Shown here: in pieces, positions 45,409 through 56,856 of the stretch
Numbering within the stretch: position 1 is the stretch's first letter
Layout: every line of letters starts with the position of its first letter
Assembly: GCA_947650285.1 (NCBI GenBank)
Contig: CANTFL010001383.1
Coordinates: forward strand, 186,001-250,000
From: Hyaloperonospora brassicae
Taxonomy: Eukaryota; Oomycota; Peronosporomycetes; Peronosporales; Peronosporaceae
Length of the DNA stretch: 64,000 bases
Reading direction: 5' to 3'
Translations under genes and position numbers: made by a program
The notes under the pieces: model-generated
Database searches by the model: none
What the model saw: only the letters and a program-made list of their open reading frames with translations
What the model was told of the DNA's origin: nothing

Positions 45409-47156
45409 GGTCACTAGATGTGGACGCCTGATCCAGGGCTGCCTCGTCATCTGAAGTCACTCTTGAACATGAGAAGGAAAGGTTACTGAAGGCGATCCGC
45501 CACCTTTTCATATTTTCTATGATAGCTGATGTTGCGGGTAAGATCACGAGCGTGGTCGTAGCGACATTAGCGCTCGTGTGACAATCTGCATCACGTGTTT
45601 GATAGCGCCGTTCGCCACTCAGCATGTGACAAACCACCAGTTAAAAGTTGGTATATAATTTCGGTGCTCTGGCTGATTCGACCCAGCTAATCACGGCACG
45701 TTGTTGCCATGTCTTCGTGACGTTGGTATCCACTTTTGACATCATCAATTCATTGGAATCTACGTAGAAGCTGCGTTCTGAATCGCTCGCAGATATCGAT
45801 ATTCGTTCCGTTGTATCCACGGGTTATGGCTTGTTGATGCATGAGGTACTACTGTCAAATATCGAGTGCGATGTCCACCAATTATCAGCCAGGCTTGAGC
45901 TTTCAGCACGAAGGATATGATGATGATCTCTTTGCGGTCAAAAAAAACGATGTAGTCACATCCACTCATCTGATTGCGTCCGGAATTTCATTTCACGAAT
46001 CAAATCACTCGGCTACGCGCATCTTGCATAGTCGACAGACCAACGTTTGCGATTTCAAAGTTGACGGTTGACCTGCGCACGTCAATTAAGCGGTTGTATG
46101 TACGAGATATACATATTCCAATTTGCAGTATCGCTCTTTCCAATTACATCAAATCACTCCTACCTCAGCTTCGCCACACATGGTCGGTATGATTTCTTAG
46201 GGTTCTCTCGTTCTTTCAAGCTGTCCTATAACTTTCGCTTTCGATCGAGTGTCACCACTACAACAATGGAGTATGTAAAGAAGACATCATTTCGTATCAA
46301 GAGGCCATATGTTGACAAAGCAATCAAGAAGCGAGTCGAAAAAATCAATGCCATTTCTCGCCTTCTTAGTACTTGATGATTGCATATCATTTTGCATGTA
46401 CTTTGAGTTTTCTACGGCGATGTTTTGAATGGAAGCATAGGTGCATATCAGTAGATACTACACAAGAAATGCGAATTATCGAGATACTATTCATTGACCG
46501 ACACATGAATGGCGATCAATGATCAGTTCGGTCTCCATATGCCATACTTTGTAGTGTCATCCCACGAGCGCGACGTCTCGATAACGCCTACTTCTTTTCA
46601 GGCCACGCTACGTATTGTTTTGACCGCTTGACGGAAAGCGATGTAAACAAATTAGTTAGGCTGCCTGTCAACACTACAAAAAGACGCTTGGCAAGTAAGG
46701 GAGATCATATTAGAATAGTTTAATCACGACGATATGTCGTCATCAATACAGAAGAACGTATAGCATGTAGATGTTATTGGATGCTCGTGCAGACAAGAAA
46801 AGGTATACGACAGGTGCGAAGACGTTTCTGTCGTGATTCGCGGAACCGCAATGACACGCGCTCTGATGCGAATTAGACGTGCCAGTACTTCTTTGTGACG
46901 GTATTCCGAAAACAACATGTGCAAAACATGACGTGTTTGAACAAGTTCTTACGAATATGCAAATAGTGTCTGAGCATTGATGACTTTTTGCAGGTGATCA
47001 TTATTATGTACTGGAATCTGTAGATATGATGCATGCGTGCACAACTCAATGTTCGACTTTAGCAGCAATACGCTCGAGATGTTGCACAAGATGACGTGCA
47101 GCAAACCCTACCTCATGATAAGTCAACATGGCCACCTTTGCTATCGTCTTTGACAT
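45409..47156. other. Transition zone, no recognised gene
   Basis: Between element D and the gene island there are only short frames without motifs (for example 46068-46376 plus, 45362-45637 minus). The end next to 47157 is the 3' flank of the TPR gene. Confidence 0.45.
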
Positions 47157-48872
47157 CTACGCCAGAGCTTGTCCGTGGATCCAAAACGTCAGGTAGAACA
47201 GTTCTTCGCCATCTGGGACACTTGTGATCTCGTTGAATACAGACTGACTCTGGAAAAGAACCAAGCGATCTGCTTTCGGTTCGATCTGCCGCACTGAAGC
47301 ATTCCCGACTAGCGCTGTTCGGAGCTGGAGATATGTTTGCTGTGCATCGGTGTTACCTATCGCAGGTACTTGCACGTTGTTGAAAAAGTACACGCACGTC
47401 AACTTGAACCCATTGTCCTTGTCACCGGCTCCACAATCGAGACGAAGAGGCTGGTAGTGTCCAGCTCGCAGCTGCTGAACAGCCGAGCAGTGTACAAAGT
47501 GGGCACATAACTTCACCTTGTTCCTCCGCTTCTTGTTCATCTCGTAGGGCAACGCATGCAGCTGCTCGATCAACTCGGCCAGTGCCGGGTACTCCACCAC
47601 GCAGTTCTGATGCTCCACAAAGCGAAGGTTTGCCCCCGGTACTACATTCTTCTCATGCCGTCCTCCCGATTGCTGACACAACACGTGCTTTGCATCAATA
47701 TGTGGCGCCGCCGTCATCAACAGACCACTGCTGGCCATTCTGCGCACGTCGTTGAGCAGCAGTTGCGTCCATTCTTCGCCCATAAAGCCGTCCATCGCTG
47801 CCACGCCACGTACGGCACTGCGATTGTCGAGCAACAACTCGTCCAAAAAGTCGTCGTCAAGTTGGTCCCACGTCGCAAAATCTGCCTTCGGATCAGCTAA
47901 CGACCTCTCGTCGTTTGCCAACCGAACGTGTTTCTGATGGTTCACGCGGTGCACCATTGCCAGCACTTCTCGGCCAAACGCTTCCTGCAACACTTGCGGC
48001 ACGAGCACGCGCTCCGTCCTCGTGTCCATGACCTCTCCCTGCTCAGCCCCGCGTTGCTTGACGTTCGCCAACACACGGGTCGCTTTGGCCTGCACTTTTG
48101 GCATGAGCGCCAACAGTTCCTGTTCGTACCACGGATCCGTCAGCAACGCCTGCAGATTCGTTGGGGCATGGCGCAACTGGTCCGACGGAATGCCCGGGTA
48201 GACCAACTGCTGGAACGCGCGTTCGTTCAGTAACTTGGCGAACACGCCGTCGTCGAGCACCACTTGCTCGCCCTGTCGGTTCACTCCTCGTTGGTTACAG
48301 CCACTAAGTAACTGCTGCAACATCAATGGCCACGACCGAAGCCGCGTCCGATTTGCGGAGCTGCTATTGTGCTGCAATGCCATCTGGCTTTCCGGCTTGT
48401 TCTGTACGTAAACGGGGCGTTCGCTCGTAATTTGGGTCGACGACAGCCGTTGTTTTAGGTCCCGCACGCGCGTCGCGAGTTTCTGTCTCGATACAAACGT
48501 CAAGTGATCGGGTGCCTTCACCTGCAACACCGTTTCCAAGGCGTCGATCGCGTCGCTCAGACGCGCTAAGGCTTCGCAGGCCGCTGCTTTGCGCAGATAC
48601 CCTTTGGGCCACGCGGGTGCAATGGCAATGGCTGTGTCGGCATCGGCGCATGCGGTTTCGAACTCGTTCAGGTGGTAACATGCAGCAGATCGGTTGCTGT
48701 AGAGCAAATGATTGCGAGGCTGCAGCGCAAGAGCGTGAGAGTAGAGGGCTTTGGCGCGGTCAAAGTGCTGACGCTTGAAGGCGTCGTTGCCTTCTTGACG
48801 AAGGGATGCAGCTCGACGGCCGATCGAGGCAGCGCTCGTGCCGTCTGTAGAGCCATCGGCGTCGGGGGTCAT
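47157..48872 (-). CDS. TPR protein with 2OG-Fe(II) dioxygenase-like domain
   Basis: A 571-residue intron-free gene. I chose the ATG at 48872 (MTPDADGSTDGTS) because the open frame upstream has no ATG with good context and is low-complexity. Residues 21-122 form about three tetratricopeptide repeats (EGNDAFKRQHFDRAKALYSH; NRSAACYHLNEFETACADAD), a protein-binding module. The C-terminal ~100 residues resemble the double-stranded beta-helix of prolyl-hydroxylase-type 2OG oxygenases (GFKLTCVYFFNN; EPKADRLVLFQSQ; YLTFWIHG). The expected iron ligands are not all there: the H-x-D position reads R-L-D (477-479) and the second His position reads N547. It is therefore probably a pseudoenzyme, or uses another residue. 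A cytosolic or nuclear location is likely since no signal peptide is seen. Confidence 0.8.
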   Translation of the reverse strand: MTPDADGSTDGTSAASIGRRAASLRQEGNDAFKRQHFDRAKALYSHALALQPRNHLLYSNRSAACYHLNEFETACADADTAIAIAPAWPKGYLRKAAACEALARLSDAIDALETVLQVKAPDHLTFVSRQKLATRVRDLKQRLSSTQITSERPVYVQNKPESQMALQHNSSSANRTRLRSWPLMLQQLLSGCNQRGVNRQGEQVVLDDGVFAKLLNERAFQQLVYPGIPSDQLRHAPTNLQALLTDPWYEQELLALMPKVQAKATRVLANVKQRGAEQGEVMDTRTERVLVPQVLQEAFGREVLAMVHRVNHQKHVRLANDERSLADPKADFATWDQLDDDFLDELLLDNRSAVRGVAAMDGFMGEEWTQLLLNDVRRMASSGLLMTAAPHIDAKHVLCQQSGGRHEKNVVPGANLRFVEHQNCVVEYPALAELIEQLHALPYEMNKKRRNKVKLCAHFVHCSAVQQLRAGHYQPLRLDCGAGDKDNGFKLTCVYFFNNVQVPAIGNTDAQQTYLQLRTALVGNASVRQIEPKADRLVLFQSQSVFNEITSVPDGEELFYLTFWIHGQALA

Positions 48873-49605
48873 GACTATCGAGAGGGAGAGGGAGAAGGGG
48901 ATGCCAATGGTACTAATGGTGCGCGATTGGACGACGACACGAACGGTCGGGACGAGGAGAAGGAGCGAGATCTTGTCGAGCGTGAGGATCGCAAACAGGC
49001 CGCGTTTCGGTCGACGACGCGACGAGGTCTTGAGTCGGACGGTGGAGCCAACGACCGGTCGGGCACTTGCACGAGGGGCTTTGACGACGCTCGTGCTACG
49101 GTACTGTCCTGAGTGCAGCCGCATCACCAGCTCTCCTCTACTGCGGCAAAGATCGTGCAAGAAGGTGTGTTTCTGGTTACATATACGTTCTATTTGCTGC
49201 AGCGCGTCAGTCATCGACTCGTTCAACGTCGATGCAGTAGCGGGTCTTGTGCAGCCAGACGTGCCTTCTACCAGCAAAGTGACGCACAGTGCGTCGGCTC
49301 AGGCAGGAAGTGATCGCCCGCCGACACGAGTTGTCACTGGCTGCTCCATTCTATCACCTACACCTACGTCATCACCATCGACATGATTGTGGTCGCTAAA
49401 AAGTAACAATACCGTCGCGCGCGCAGCCGACGTGGCCGGCGGTAACTCCAATATACACCAATCGCCGCGTGACACGGTCGTGACGAACAACCGAAAGCGT
49501 AACAGCGCGCGCAACACGCGCCTGCCCGCCCTCTCGCTCTCGTTCCTACCGACAATGGCTTTGTTGCCCCGCGTGCGTCGCCATTTCCCCGCCCTATCCC
49601 CTGTC

Positions 49606-50463
49606 TCACATGTGCTCGCGATGGCACTCCATGCACAAGAACAGCACGTCGGACTTTTTGCCGAATTCGCACGGGAAACCCAAACGACCGCTCTGCAGCC
49701 ACTGAGTGGTCAAAAAGAGCTTAAACTGCTGCAACACGTCCTGGAAAAACTCAATCACGTCGGCACACACGTTGCGAGACGGCGCAGACATGGGCCGCGT
49801 CTGTAGGAACGCCGCGAGTTCACTTACGGACGCGTCCCGGAGATCGTCGTCGCAAATGAACGCCGTGATGTTTTGCACAAGTGCTGCGACAAGTGGCCAC
49901 GATAGCTGGTCGAGACGGGTCTCGACAATGTAGTGCATGTGTCGCACCGCCAAAGGAAACGACTGCAGCAAGTGTCGCAGCTGCGCAAAGCTCAACGTGA
50001 CGACGTAGTGGCAGCACTGCGCCACGTCTTGGAGGTACTCGAGCACCAGTGCGACCAATTGAGCAGCAGAGATGAAGTCGTTGCCGTTGCCGTTGCCGTT
50101 GTCGTTGCCGTTGCCGTTGTCGTTGCCGTTGCCGTTGTCGTTGCCGTTGCCGTTGCCGTTGTACTTTCCGGTGGTGTTGTCGTTGCCGTTGCCTTTTTCG
50201 TCGTTCGTGACATGCGAGTGACGACTACAATAGACTGAAGCGGCCGAACACATGGGCACCACGTGTGGCTCGCACGCCATGAGGGACGAGAGAAACGCTC
50301 GCGGTGGTCGCACGAGCGTTTTGTTCTTTTTTTCGCGCAGCAACACACGACCGCGTTGCTGTTGCTCGGTGCTACGTCGCTCATGATTGCGCAGTGTGAG
50401 CGCGTGCGCTTGAGGGAGTACGACGGCGACATGGGTCGAGTTGTGTGCTGAGGGAGCGCGCAC
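49606..50463 (-). CDS. Unknown protein with Gly-Asn repeat
   Basis: A 285-codon open frame. A more modest start at 50280 (MACEPHVVPMCS) gives 224 residues and is my preferred start, because the residues before it are low-complexity and basic. A (Gly-Asn)n tract of about 28 residues comes from a GTTGCC-type hexanucleotide repeat at 50080-50162. The C-terminal 160 residues look like an all-helical globular domain (AAQLVALVLEYLQDVAQCCH; SWPLVAALVQNITAFICDDD; CADVIEFFQDVLQQFKLFLT). I do not recognise the family. It is oriented with the TPR gene, 730 bp upstream of it. Confidence 0.55.
   Translation of the reverse strand: MRAPSAHNSTHVAVVLPQAHALTLRNHERRSTEQQQRGRVLLREKKNKTLVRPPRAFLSSLMACEPHVVPMCSAASVYCSRHSHVTNDEKGNGNDNTTGKYNGNGNGNDNGNGNDNGNGNDNGNGNGNDFISAAQLVALVLEYLQDVAQCCHYVVTLSFAQLRHLLQSFPLAVRHMHYIVETRLDQLSWPLVAALVQNITAFICDDDLRDASVSELAAFLQTRPMSAPSRNVCADVIEFFQDVLQQFKLFLTTQWLQSGRLGFPCEFGKKSDVLFLCMECHREHM
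50080..50162. repeat. Hexanucleotide repeat
   Basis: Tandem gttgcc/gttgtc units, about 14 copies, in frame within the unknown gene and encoding alternating Gly and Asn (with Asp) on the minus strand. Length variation between strains is likely. Confidence 0.85.
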
Positions 50464-52700
50464 GAGGAGTGATGGTCTGATGTAACTGCCAGCACGTTGA
50501 TAAGTGGGTCACTGACCGGGTCGAGTGGCCCCAACAGCTGAGAGGTGTATACATAAATGGAGAGCTATGTTGCGGGTAGGTGTGGGTGGACCACATGTGC
50601 GCGCGCCCGGTCTGGCGGCGCAATGCTTCAGTTTCGCCGACGAACCCACCGGCCGAGATTTGTCCTCTCCTCGCTACCAGGGGTGGGATTACTTGCCATC
50701 AATTGTTGACCCGGGAGGGAAGGGGCGGGCGGGCGGGGAAACACTCCCACTCTCGGACCGTCTCGACCCGCGCTGTTGCTCGTGTCCACGCGGCCAGTCG
50801 GGCCGACGCGAGACACTGCTGACTGACAGCGAGTGATACGAGCCGGGACTGTCGCTGCTATCGCTGCTGCTGCTGCGACCGACTCGGTGTCCGCCGAAGA
50901 AACGGTCGAGTGCCGAAGCGTTTCCGCAGCGACACTGTCCGTGGCGGTTGAAGTTGGACTGAACTTCAAGCACAGAAACGCAGCTCTGCGATCTTCTTTT
51001 GACCGCAACATGCGCACTCTGGCGATGTTGCTCACAGCAGACCACCACCTGCTCCTTCGCAATACAGCACTTGGAGGCCTGCTCTAGCTCAGACGTCGGT
51101 GGTGCTTTGCGCGCTGAGCAGACCTCCGAGTACGCCGTTGCAAAAGAGCAGGTAGTCGGTTCTTTTAGGGCAATGATGACTGACCCGTGTGCATTACTAT
51201 GGACTACATGCTGTCCTCGGACTGTCAAGTGGGCTCTTTTGGCGCGTGCCATCACACCGAGTGATGGTTTACGAATTAGTCAAGTCGTACAAAGCGTGAC
51301 GCGCGTGGGTTACAACGCTTGACTACCATGACGCTGGTCGTAGCATCGCATCGTTTCGTTTGACACTGCGGCACGAGCACAGATGTCGCACGTGGGCTGC
51401 CATCTCGTCGCGCAAGTGCAAGGGGGAAATGTAACCGACATGAGATTGCGCCAATTGCGCCAATTGCGCAGACACATTGCGTTGCTGCCTATTCGTGTGC
51501 CTCTTCGTGACTGACTGTGTGCAGTCGACGATGCAGATCACGGTCTCAGCAGTTATCCGTCTGTTGAATCACTTCACCTGATACTGGAAGAGCGCCACAA
51601 TCAAATTCCAGCAAACACGAAATGTCTCGTTCTGAGCCATAAACGTACCTCAGCTTTTTGATGAGCCACCACAACCACAACCACCACCACGGCCACCAGT
51701 GAGTAGATCACGACCACCACCAGTACGACCACGACCACGACTGATTCCTGAGATTCGAATTATCAGCTCATCGTTCGAAAATGGACAGCTAAACAAACGC
51801 CTTGTCGACGGCCTCGTGAGTCTTCTTGCACGTCCATCCCGTGCCGGTGTTAATCCGTCAACAGCCAATGAACAGCGAGAACAGTTTGGAACGAGCTGTA
51901 GCTGGTGGGAGAGGGACTCCCGTATCGCAATCGCGCGAGCCACATACGGCAGAAGGCCGCCCCGCTACTACCGGTTCTGTCGACTGCGTCGTGGTCCTTG
52001 AAGTCTGGACGACTGCTGCGCCTTTCTGTGGAAGAAGGTCGCGCCGATCACCACGACACGATCTCCATTTGAGTGGCGGCGAGGAAAGGGGAAGCCGCGA
52101 AGGAGCGAGTGTTTGGGCCAGAAGGGCGTCGCGCTCGCTACTTCAGCAGTAGGGGAGCGGAGTGTCTCGGAGAGCAGCTGCTGGATCGGAGTCCCCATCA
52201 ATAGCGACGGAGAGAACGGCGCGAGGGCATTTGTTACGATCAGAAGAATAAAAATAGTCCAAAGCGCGTGAGTCACTCGTCTGCGATGGCGGCATTGCCT
52301 CTTTTCTGGACGCGAGGAAGTAATAATAGGACCTCGAGCCCGTATTCATCTGGCGACGGTCTTACGGCAGAGGATGGACGTTATCGATTAACGCCACGTA
52401 GACGACAGAGAGACAGCGGATATGACCTCATATGTCCTGAATACAACAAAGCAGAAAAAAGCATAGCTCATTTATCCTTCGTCTTTACCGAAATGAGATC
52501 TAAGACGGGTGGACCGAGGCGCGAATGTGGTGTGCTAAAAGCAGTGTCGAGTCTTTTACGTTAAAATAATAATGAGGCTCATACCGTATGTCGAGGCCGC
52601 TCGGATCCATTTGCAGGAGTCGCACTAGTGTGTAAATAAATCCCCATCAGGACTTACCCATCTACCGCCACTACAACAGCTGATGGACAAAGCAGCATAG
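50464..52700. other. Intergenic, low-complexity rich
   Basis: No gene that I trust. There are several overlapping frames on both strands (50689-51255 minus, 51699-52001 plus), but their content is Ser/Arg-rich and they lack motifs. An imperfect inverted repeat with ~37-bp arms lies at 51049-51085 and 51115-51152, and a CCACCA-type run at 51666-51735. Confidence 0.5.
51049..51152. repeat. Imperfect inverted repeat, ~37-bp arms
   Basis: The arm cctgctccttcgcaata... (51049-51085) is matched by the reverse complement of 51115-51152 (cctgctcttttgcaacg...), with about three quarters of positions paired and a ~30-nt loop. It may form a hairpin RNA or be a small foldback element. Confidence 0.6.
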
Positions 52701-52722
52701 CACTACCCTATCCAACTAAACC

Positions 52723-54894
52723 TCACAGCCATTTCTTGTAATACTTAAACATGGCAATCGTACCAAGCGCAATCAAAAGCACAACCACCCACCAGATAAA
52801 ATACCCGTTACGGTGTTGCAGCTCGGGTATGTTGGTGAAATTCATACCATAGAGTCCCGTGAGGAACTGAGCGGGCAAAAAGATGGCAGCGACCAGAGCG
52901 AGAATGTAACTCACGTCATTCTGCTGAGCTGCTCGAGCATTGTGGAAATCCTCCATGAGACTTCGACAGCGATCCAAATGACGCTCGCAGTCTTCCTCAA
53001 CTGTGGTCACGTGGTCCAACACGTCACGAAAATACCTCAGCGTTTCGCCCTCAAACTCTTCGGCTTCCGAAAGGTGCAGAATCACTTCGCTCAGGGGCTT
53101 ACAAAGCACTTGCAGACCTTTGATCTGCTTTGCGCAACACGCGAGTCGGCTGACATCAAAGTAGCGAAGATCCAGACACAATAGTCGCTCGAGCATAACG
53201 AGCTTCGCGCCAAATGTGTGCGTCAGCGGCGCCAATTCGTCCACACAAACGTCGACAATTGTGTACGCGAGAAACGCAGTCCCGTGCTGACGCACTTTCG
53301 AGTATGATCGATCCAGTCGCTGCTTCAGCATCGACCATAGTGAGCTCGAGCGTTCCTGCACACTAATGAGGACGTCGTCCATTATGTACAAACTCAGCTG
53401 CTGCGGCGCCGTCATGACGCTGCCAATTTTTAGCTTGTTCAAATGTTCGTCCAATTCTTTTTTCGTCATGCTGTCAAACGGCGACACGTCCTCGTCGTGC
53501 ACGTACAGAGACGCTCGGTACATACTTTGGTACTTTTTCACGAGCCACAGGTCCCGTGCGTGGATCGTCTGCACCACAAGCGACAAATGTTCGTCGTACT
53601 CGTCGTACTTTGGACGCTCAACATCCGTATCGAGTGTATCTTCGACCGCCAGTGGGTGGAGACGATAGCGTACAGCTAAGCGCCGCATCAAGAGCGGATC
53701 AATGCCCTCGACGTTGATCCATCGTACAGTCGCCCAGTTGGGTTTCGTCGAGTAGATAAATCGCTGCACTTGGTCGATTGGGTGCACGCTCCGAATGCGG
53801 TCGGGCGAGTACTCGATGGATCCGAGCACGGCAGGGGTTTTTCCCCGTCGGCTGCCGGGCTTCACGGCCGTGTCTTCGAGCGGCATATTGCGCAGGTACT
53901 CTGGATTGAACAGCTGGGCGAGTTTGATCTCCTGGATGGCATTGACAAACTCGTGATAGGTGATGCCGCCGCTCTGGTCGTCGTCCATTTTCTCAATAAA
54001 TGCTTGAAACAGCTCATCGTCGCGACACGAGATGCCCATAGCTTCTAATCCACGTCGGAACCCTTCGTACGACACCATACCGTTATCTAGAACAACCACA
54101 AACACATTCGTGCCAAACACGTACAATGCGTACAATGGATACAATACACAGACAATATGTTCAAATCACGACATCCGATCGAATATCAGAGAGATATGAC
54201 GAGTACAGGCCAACAAGAAGAGCGATATGACCAACAGTCGCACGAGCATTGGCGCGGACAAACCTTGAGGATTAAATGACGAAAATAGTTTCTTCATTCG
54301 CGCGGACGTGAGGTCATAGAGTGGGTCCATGAGCGACAACTCTTCACTGTCTTCGACTGCGCCGAGACTAGTGGTCCACTTCATGGACTCGGCGTCGCGG
54401 CCATCTGGGTCCATTGAATGGATATCCATAATCTCGAGCAGAATATCTTTCCCATGCAGTAGCGTTGGCACGGGGACCGTCGTGCGTTTCGTACGGCAAT
54501 TGGGCGACGAAAGCGTCGCGGGTGGTAATTTATCGCCGTGTGCTGGAGCCGATGGTCGCAAAACCGGTTTTTCGTTGCGGTACACCAACGCTCGAACACG
54601 TTGACGACACGGAGACTCCCCCGGGATACTGCCAGGGCACAGCGGACCAATAGTGACACTGTCACTACCGCTACGACGCAGCTGCCTCGCACCATATTCG
54701 ACGCCGTCATCGGACGCCCAGTCCATCGTTTGCGGCGTTGTCGACGCTATACACTGCGGCGGATGATCACAATCGCCGTCTGGCACGAGGGAACGGGTAA
54801 CGGAGCTCGCAAACAGTCGAAAGAGCGCTCTGTTGTCGTCGGCAACGGCGACCGACTTGTCGTCGTCGAGTCGATAATAGTCGGATAAATTCAT
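52723..54894 (-). CDS. EF-hand CorA-type Mg2+ channel
   Basis: A two-exon gene, with exon 1 at 54894-54264 and exon 2 at 54086-52723, encoding 664 residues. The intron (54087-54263, 177 bp) has GT at the donor (CAAG|GTTTGT) and AG at the acceptor (TTCTAG|ATAACG); joining splits an Asp codon inside the first EF-hand. The N-terminal ~190 residues are low-complexity. The EF pair follows: a degenerate loop (NPQDNGMVSYE) and a canonical one, D245-DDQSGGITYH-E256, suggesting Ca2+ control. The CorA domain has its long coiled region (HLDRCRSLMEDFHNARAAQQ), two transmembrane segments (ILALVAAIFLPAQFLTGL; IWWVVVLLIALGTIAMF) and the signature YGMNF (G624-N626) between them. It would form a pentameric divalent-cation channel; the membrane is not known. 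Confidence 0.88.
54087..54263 (-). other. Intron of the CorA gene
   Basis: 177-bp GT-AG intron. The frame on both sides joins only with these sites, restoring an EF-hand; unspliced reading hits a stop 33 codons into the intron-side frame of exon 1. Confidence 0.8.
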
Positions 54895-55025
54895 GCGACT
54901 ACTGAAATAGCAAACTGCACTCGTCACGAGGTTGGAATCAGAAGCTGAGAGACGATGCAACCCAGTGGGTCGATTTGTGATCTACCTGTTTCGTGCGACG
55001 TGTATGCGTGCGTGGATCTATTTTT

Positions 55026-55090
55026 TGTGTGAGTTCTAATATGTTGTGTGGGCTCTAATAATATTTGGTGTGTGCTCCAATATTTTGTGT
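55026..55090. repeat. Degenerate ~22-bp tandem repeat
   Basis: Three to four imperfect units of tgtgtgggctctaataat type lie between the CorA and kinase genes. Confidence 0.55.
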
Positions 55091-55153
55091 GTTCGGATAC
55101 TCTTGTTGTTACTTCAGCGTCCATTGCTCGGGCGACCACAGGCCGCTTAAACC

Positions 55154-56584
55154 TTATCCACTGCATGTCTTCATAACCTCCATCCGTGCATCCTCGACGA
55201 GCGCCGCATGGAGCACGCGCATAGCTTCCACGGCTGTCGGCCGCTCCGTGACGTCCATCGAAACACAGGCCCGACCCAATTGGACCACGGCCGGCGGACC
55301 CGCCTCGGCAAAGTCCACGCACAAGTCGCCCGTGGCGACGCGGCGGAGAATCACCAAGTGGGAATTTCCACCCGCCTCGACTTGGCTATGGGCGGCGTAC
55401 GGCAGCGCGTGCAGTGACAGTTCCGAGAGGACCACACCAAAGGAAAACATGTCGGCCGTCTCGTTGTAGGGCTTCCCGAGCATCACTTCGGGCGCCATCC
55501 ACAGCGAAGTGCCGACGTTGGCCGTCATGGGGCCGACCACTGCACACCGTCGCGAGAGGCCAAAGTCCGTCACTTTGGCGTCCAAGTCGCGCGTGAGCAG
55601 AATGTTCTTGGACTTGAGGTCGCGATGGATGACGGTCGCCGCTCGCGAGTGCATGTAAACAAGCGCCCGTACCACTTGGTAGGCGATCAGGAGCTTTTGA
55701 AAGTCAAAGCCCAGTGCGTACTGTACGCTGTCGTGCGAGTAGTGATCGAGCAGCGTGCGCAAGTCGCCGCCGGCCATGAACTCCATGACGCAGCAGCACA
55801 TGTCGCGCTGGTAGTTCCACGCGACGCCAATGCAGTGGACAATGTTCGGGTGGCGGAGCTGGACGGCCATTTGGATCTCTTGCAACGACCGGTCCATGTC
55901 ACTCATTGTCTTTACGGCAACAGTCTGTCCCTTGTACGTGCCACGGTAGACTTCGCCGTAGGCCCCCCGCGTGACAAACGCGTCCAGAACCACTTGTTCG
56001 CGAGGGATCCAAACGTCGCGCAGCGTCGCGTCCCACGGATCCGCCCACACAGCACATGCCACGCGGTCCTTTTTCTCGACCTCGAGCGACGTCAGGCAAT
56101 TATGGCTCACGGGTCCTACTGTATCGTCGTGCGACAAGTGGTCGTCGTCGTCGTTTGACAAGCGGTCGTCGTTACCGATCTCGTCGTCGTGGAACGAACT
56201 CGTGTCCGAAGTGCTGTCGTAGGTATACGTCGTGTCGTGCTTTGTCAAACGTGACGTTGGCGTGCCGGGCGAACACGCGCGTCTGGCGATCGATTTCGTC
56301 CGAAAGGTCCCAAGTGCTGTTGCACTGGGCGCGTGAATCAGTGCGTGTATGCGCTCGATGGCGTCAGCGATGCGCCGCTTTTCCTTGCAGATCGCTCGAA
56401 GGTGGACCAAGCGAGACGCCAAGTGCTTTGTGTGGTACTTGGTAAGGTACGCGGTAAAGCTCGCGGCCGTGGCGTCAAATTGCACGCGGATGGGGCGGAC
56501 CGACTGGGCGTCAACGTCCTCTGTGCAGCGGAGATACGTCTGGATCATCATCAAGTGGCTGTGCAGCTCTCCTGTTGTCCTCAT
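55154..56584 (-). CDS. TKL-type protein kinase
   Basis: 476 residues from the ATG at 56584 (MRTTGELHSHLMMIQ). The open frame runs ~190 codons further upstream, but that part encodes tetranucleotide microsatellite and is unlikely to be translated. Residues 1-95 are a helical region and 120-155 an acidic Asp/Ser stretch. The kinase domain (about 197-465) has the Gly loop RGAYGEV (206-212), VAVK with Lys225, Glu236, catalytic HRDLKSKN (His320-Arg321-Asp322), DFG (340-342) and APE (364-366), so it should be active. VIHRDLKSKNILL and GTSLWMAPEV are typical of the tyrosine-kinase-like group, which is much expanded in oomycetes. No transmembrane segment lies in the chosen frame. The substrate is unknown. 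Confidence 0.87.
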   Translation of the reverse strand: MRTTGELHSHLMMIQTYLRCTEDVDAQSVRPIRVQFDATAASFTAYLTKYHTKHLASRLVHLRAICKEKRRIADAIERIHALIHAPSATALGTFRTKSIARRACSPGTPTSRLTKHDTTYTYDSTSDTSSFHDDEIGNDDRLSNDDDDHLSHDDTVGPVSHNCLTSLEVEKKDRVACAVWADPWDATLRDVWIPREQVVLDAFVTRGAYGEVYRGTYKGQTVAVKTMSDMDRSLQEIQMAVQLRHPNIVHCIGVAWNYQRDMCCCVMEFMAGGDLRTLLDHYSHDSVQYALGFDFQKLLIAYQVVRALVYMHSRAATVIHRDLKSKNILLTRDLDAKVTDFGLSRRCAVVGPMTANVGTSLWMAPEVMLGKPYNETADMFSFGVVLSELSLHALPYAAHSQVEAGGNSHLVILRRVATGDLCVDFAEAGPPAVVQLGRACVSMDVTERPTAVEAMRVLHAALVEDARMEVMKTCSG

Positions 56585-56784
56585 GTTGCAGAGTGGTAGC
56601 ACACAGTCTGTGCACGTTGTGCGTGTGCGTTGCAACTCGGTGCTCTGGTCGACGGCAGTGGTGAGGGGTACTGCGCGAATCAATCGACAAGTGCTGGCGA
56701 GAATTGCTCGCTGCGGTTGAGGCAACGGCGCACGAAAAGACTGAGCTGATTGACGAGACGCGCTCACGATTTGTAGGTACAAGT

Positions 56785-56856
56785 GCATGTAGGTAGGTAG
56801 GTAGGTAGGTAGGTACAAGTGTATGTATGTATGCATGTATGTATGTATGCATGTTC
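56785..56856. repeat. Tetranucleotide microsatellites
   Basis: Adjacent runs of (GTAG)n and (TATG)n upstream of the kinase start, interrupted by tacaag. Confidence 0.9.

Noticed and set aside
48672..49386. Open frames opposite to the TPR gene
   Set aside because: They mirror the GC-rich TPR coding strand and leader; no motifs and no independent start context.
51968..52276. Small secreted protein candidate with a hydrophobic N-terminus
   Set aside because: The frame would begin with GTG; the first in-frame ATG lies after the hydrophobic segment, and no effector motif is present.
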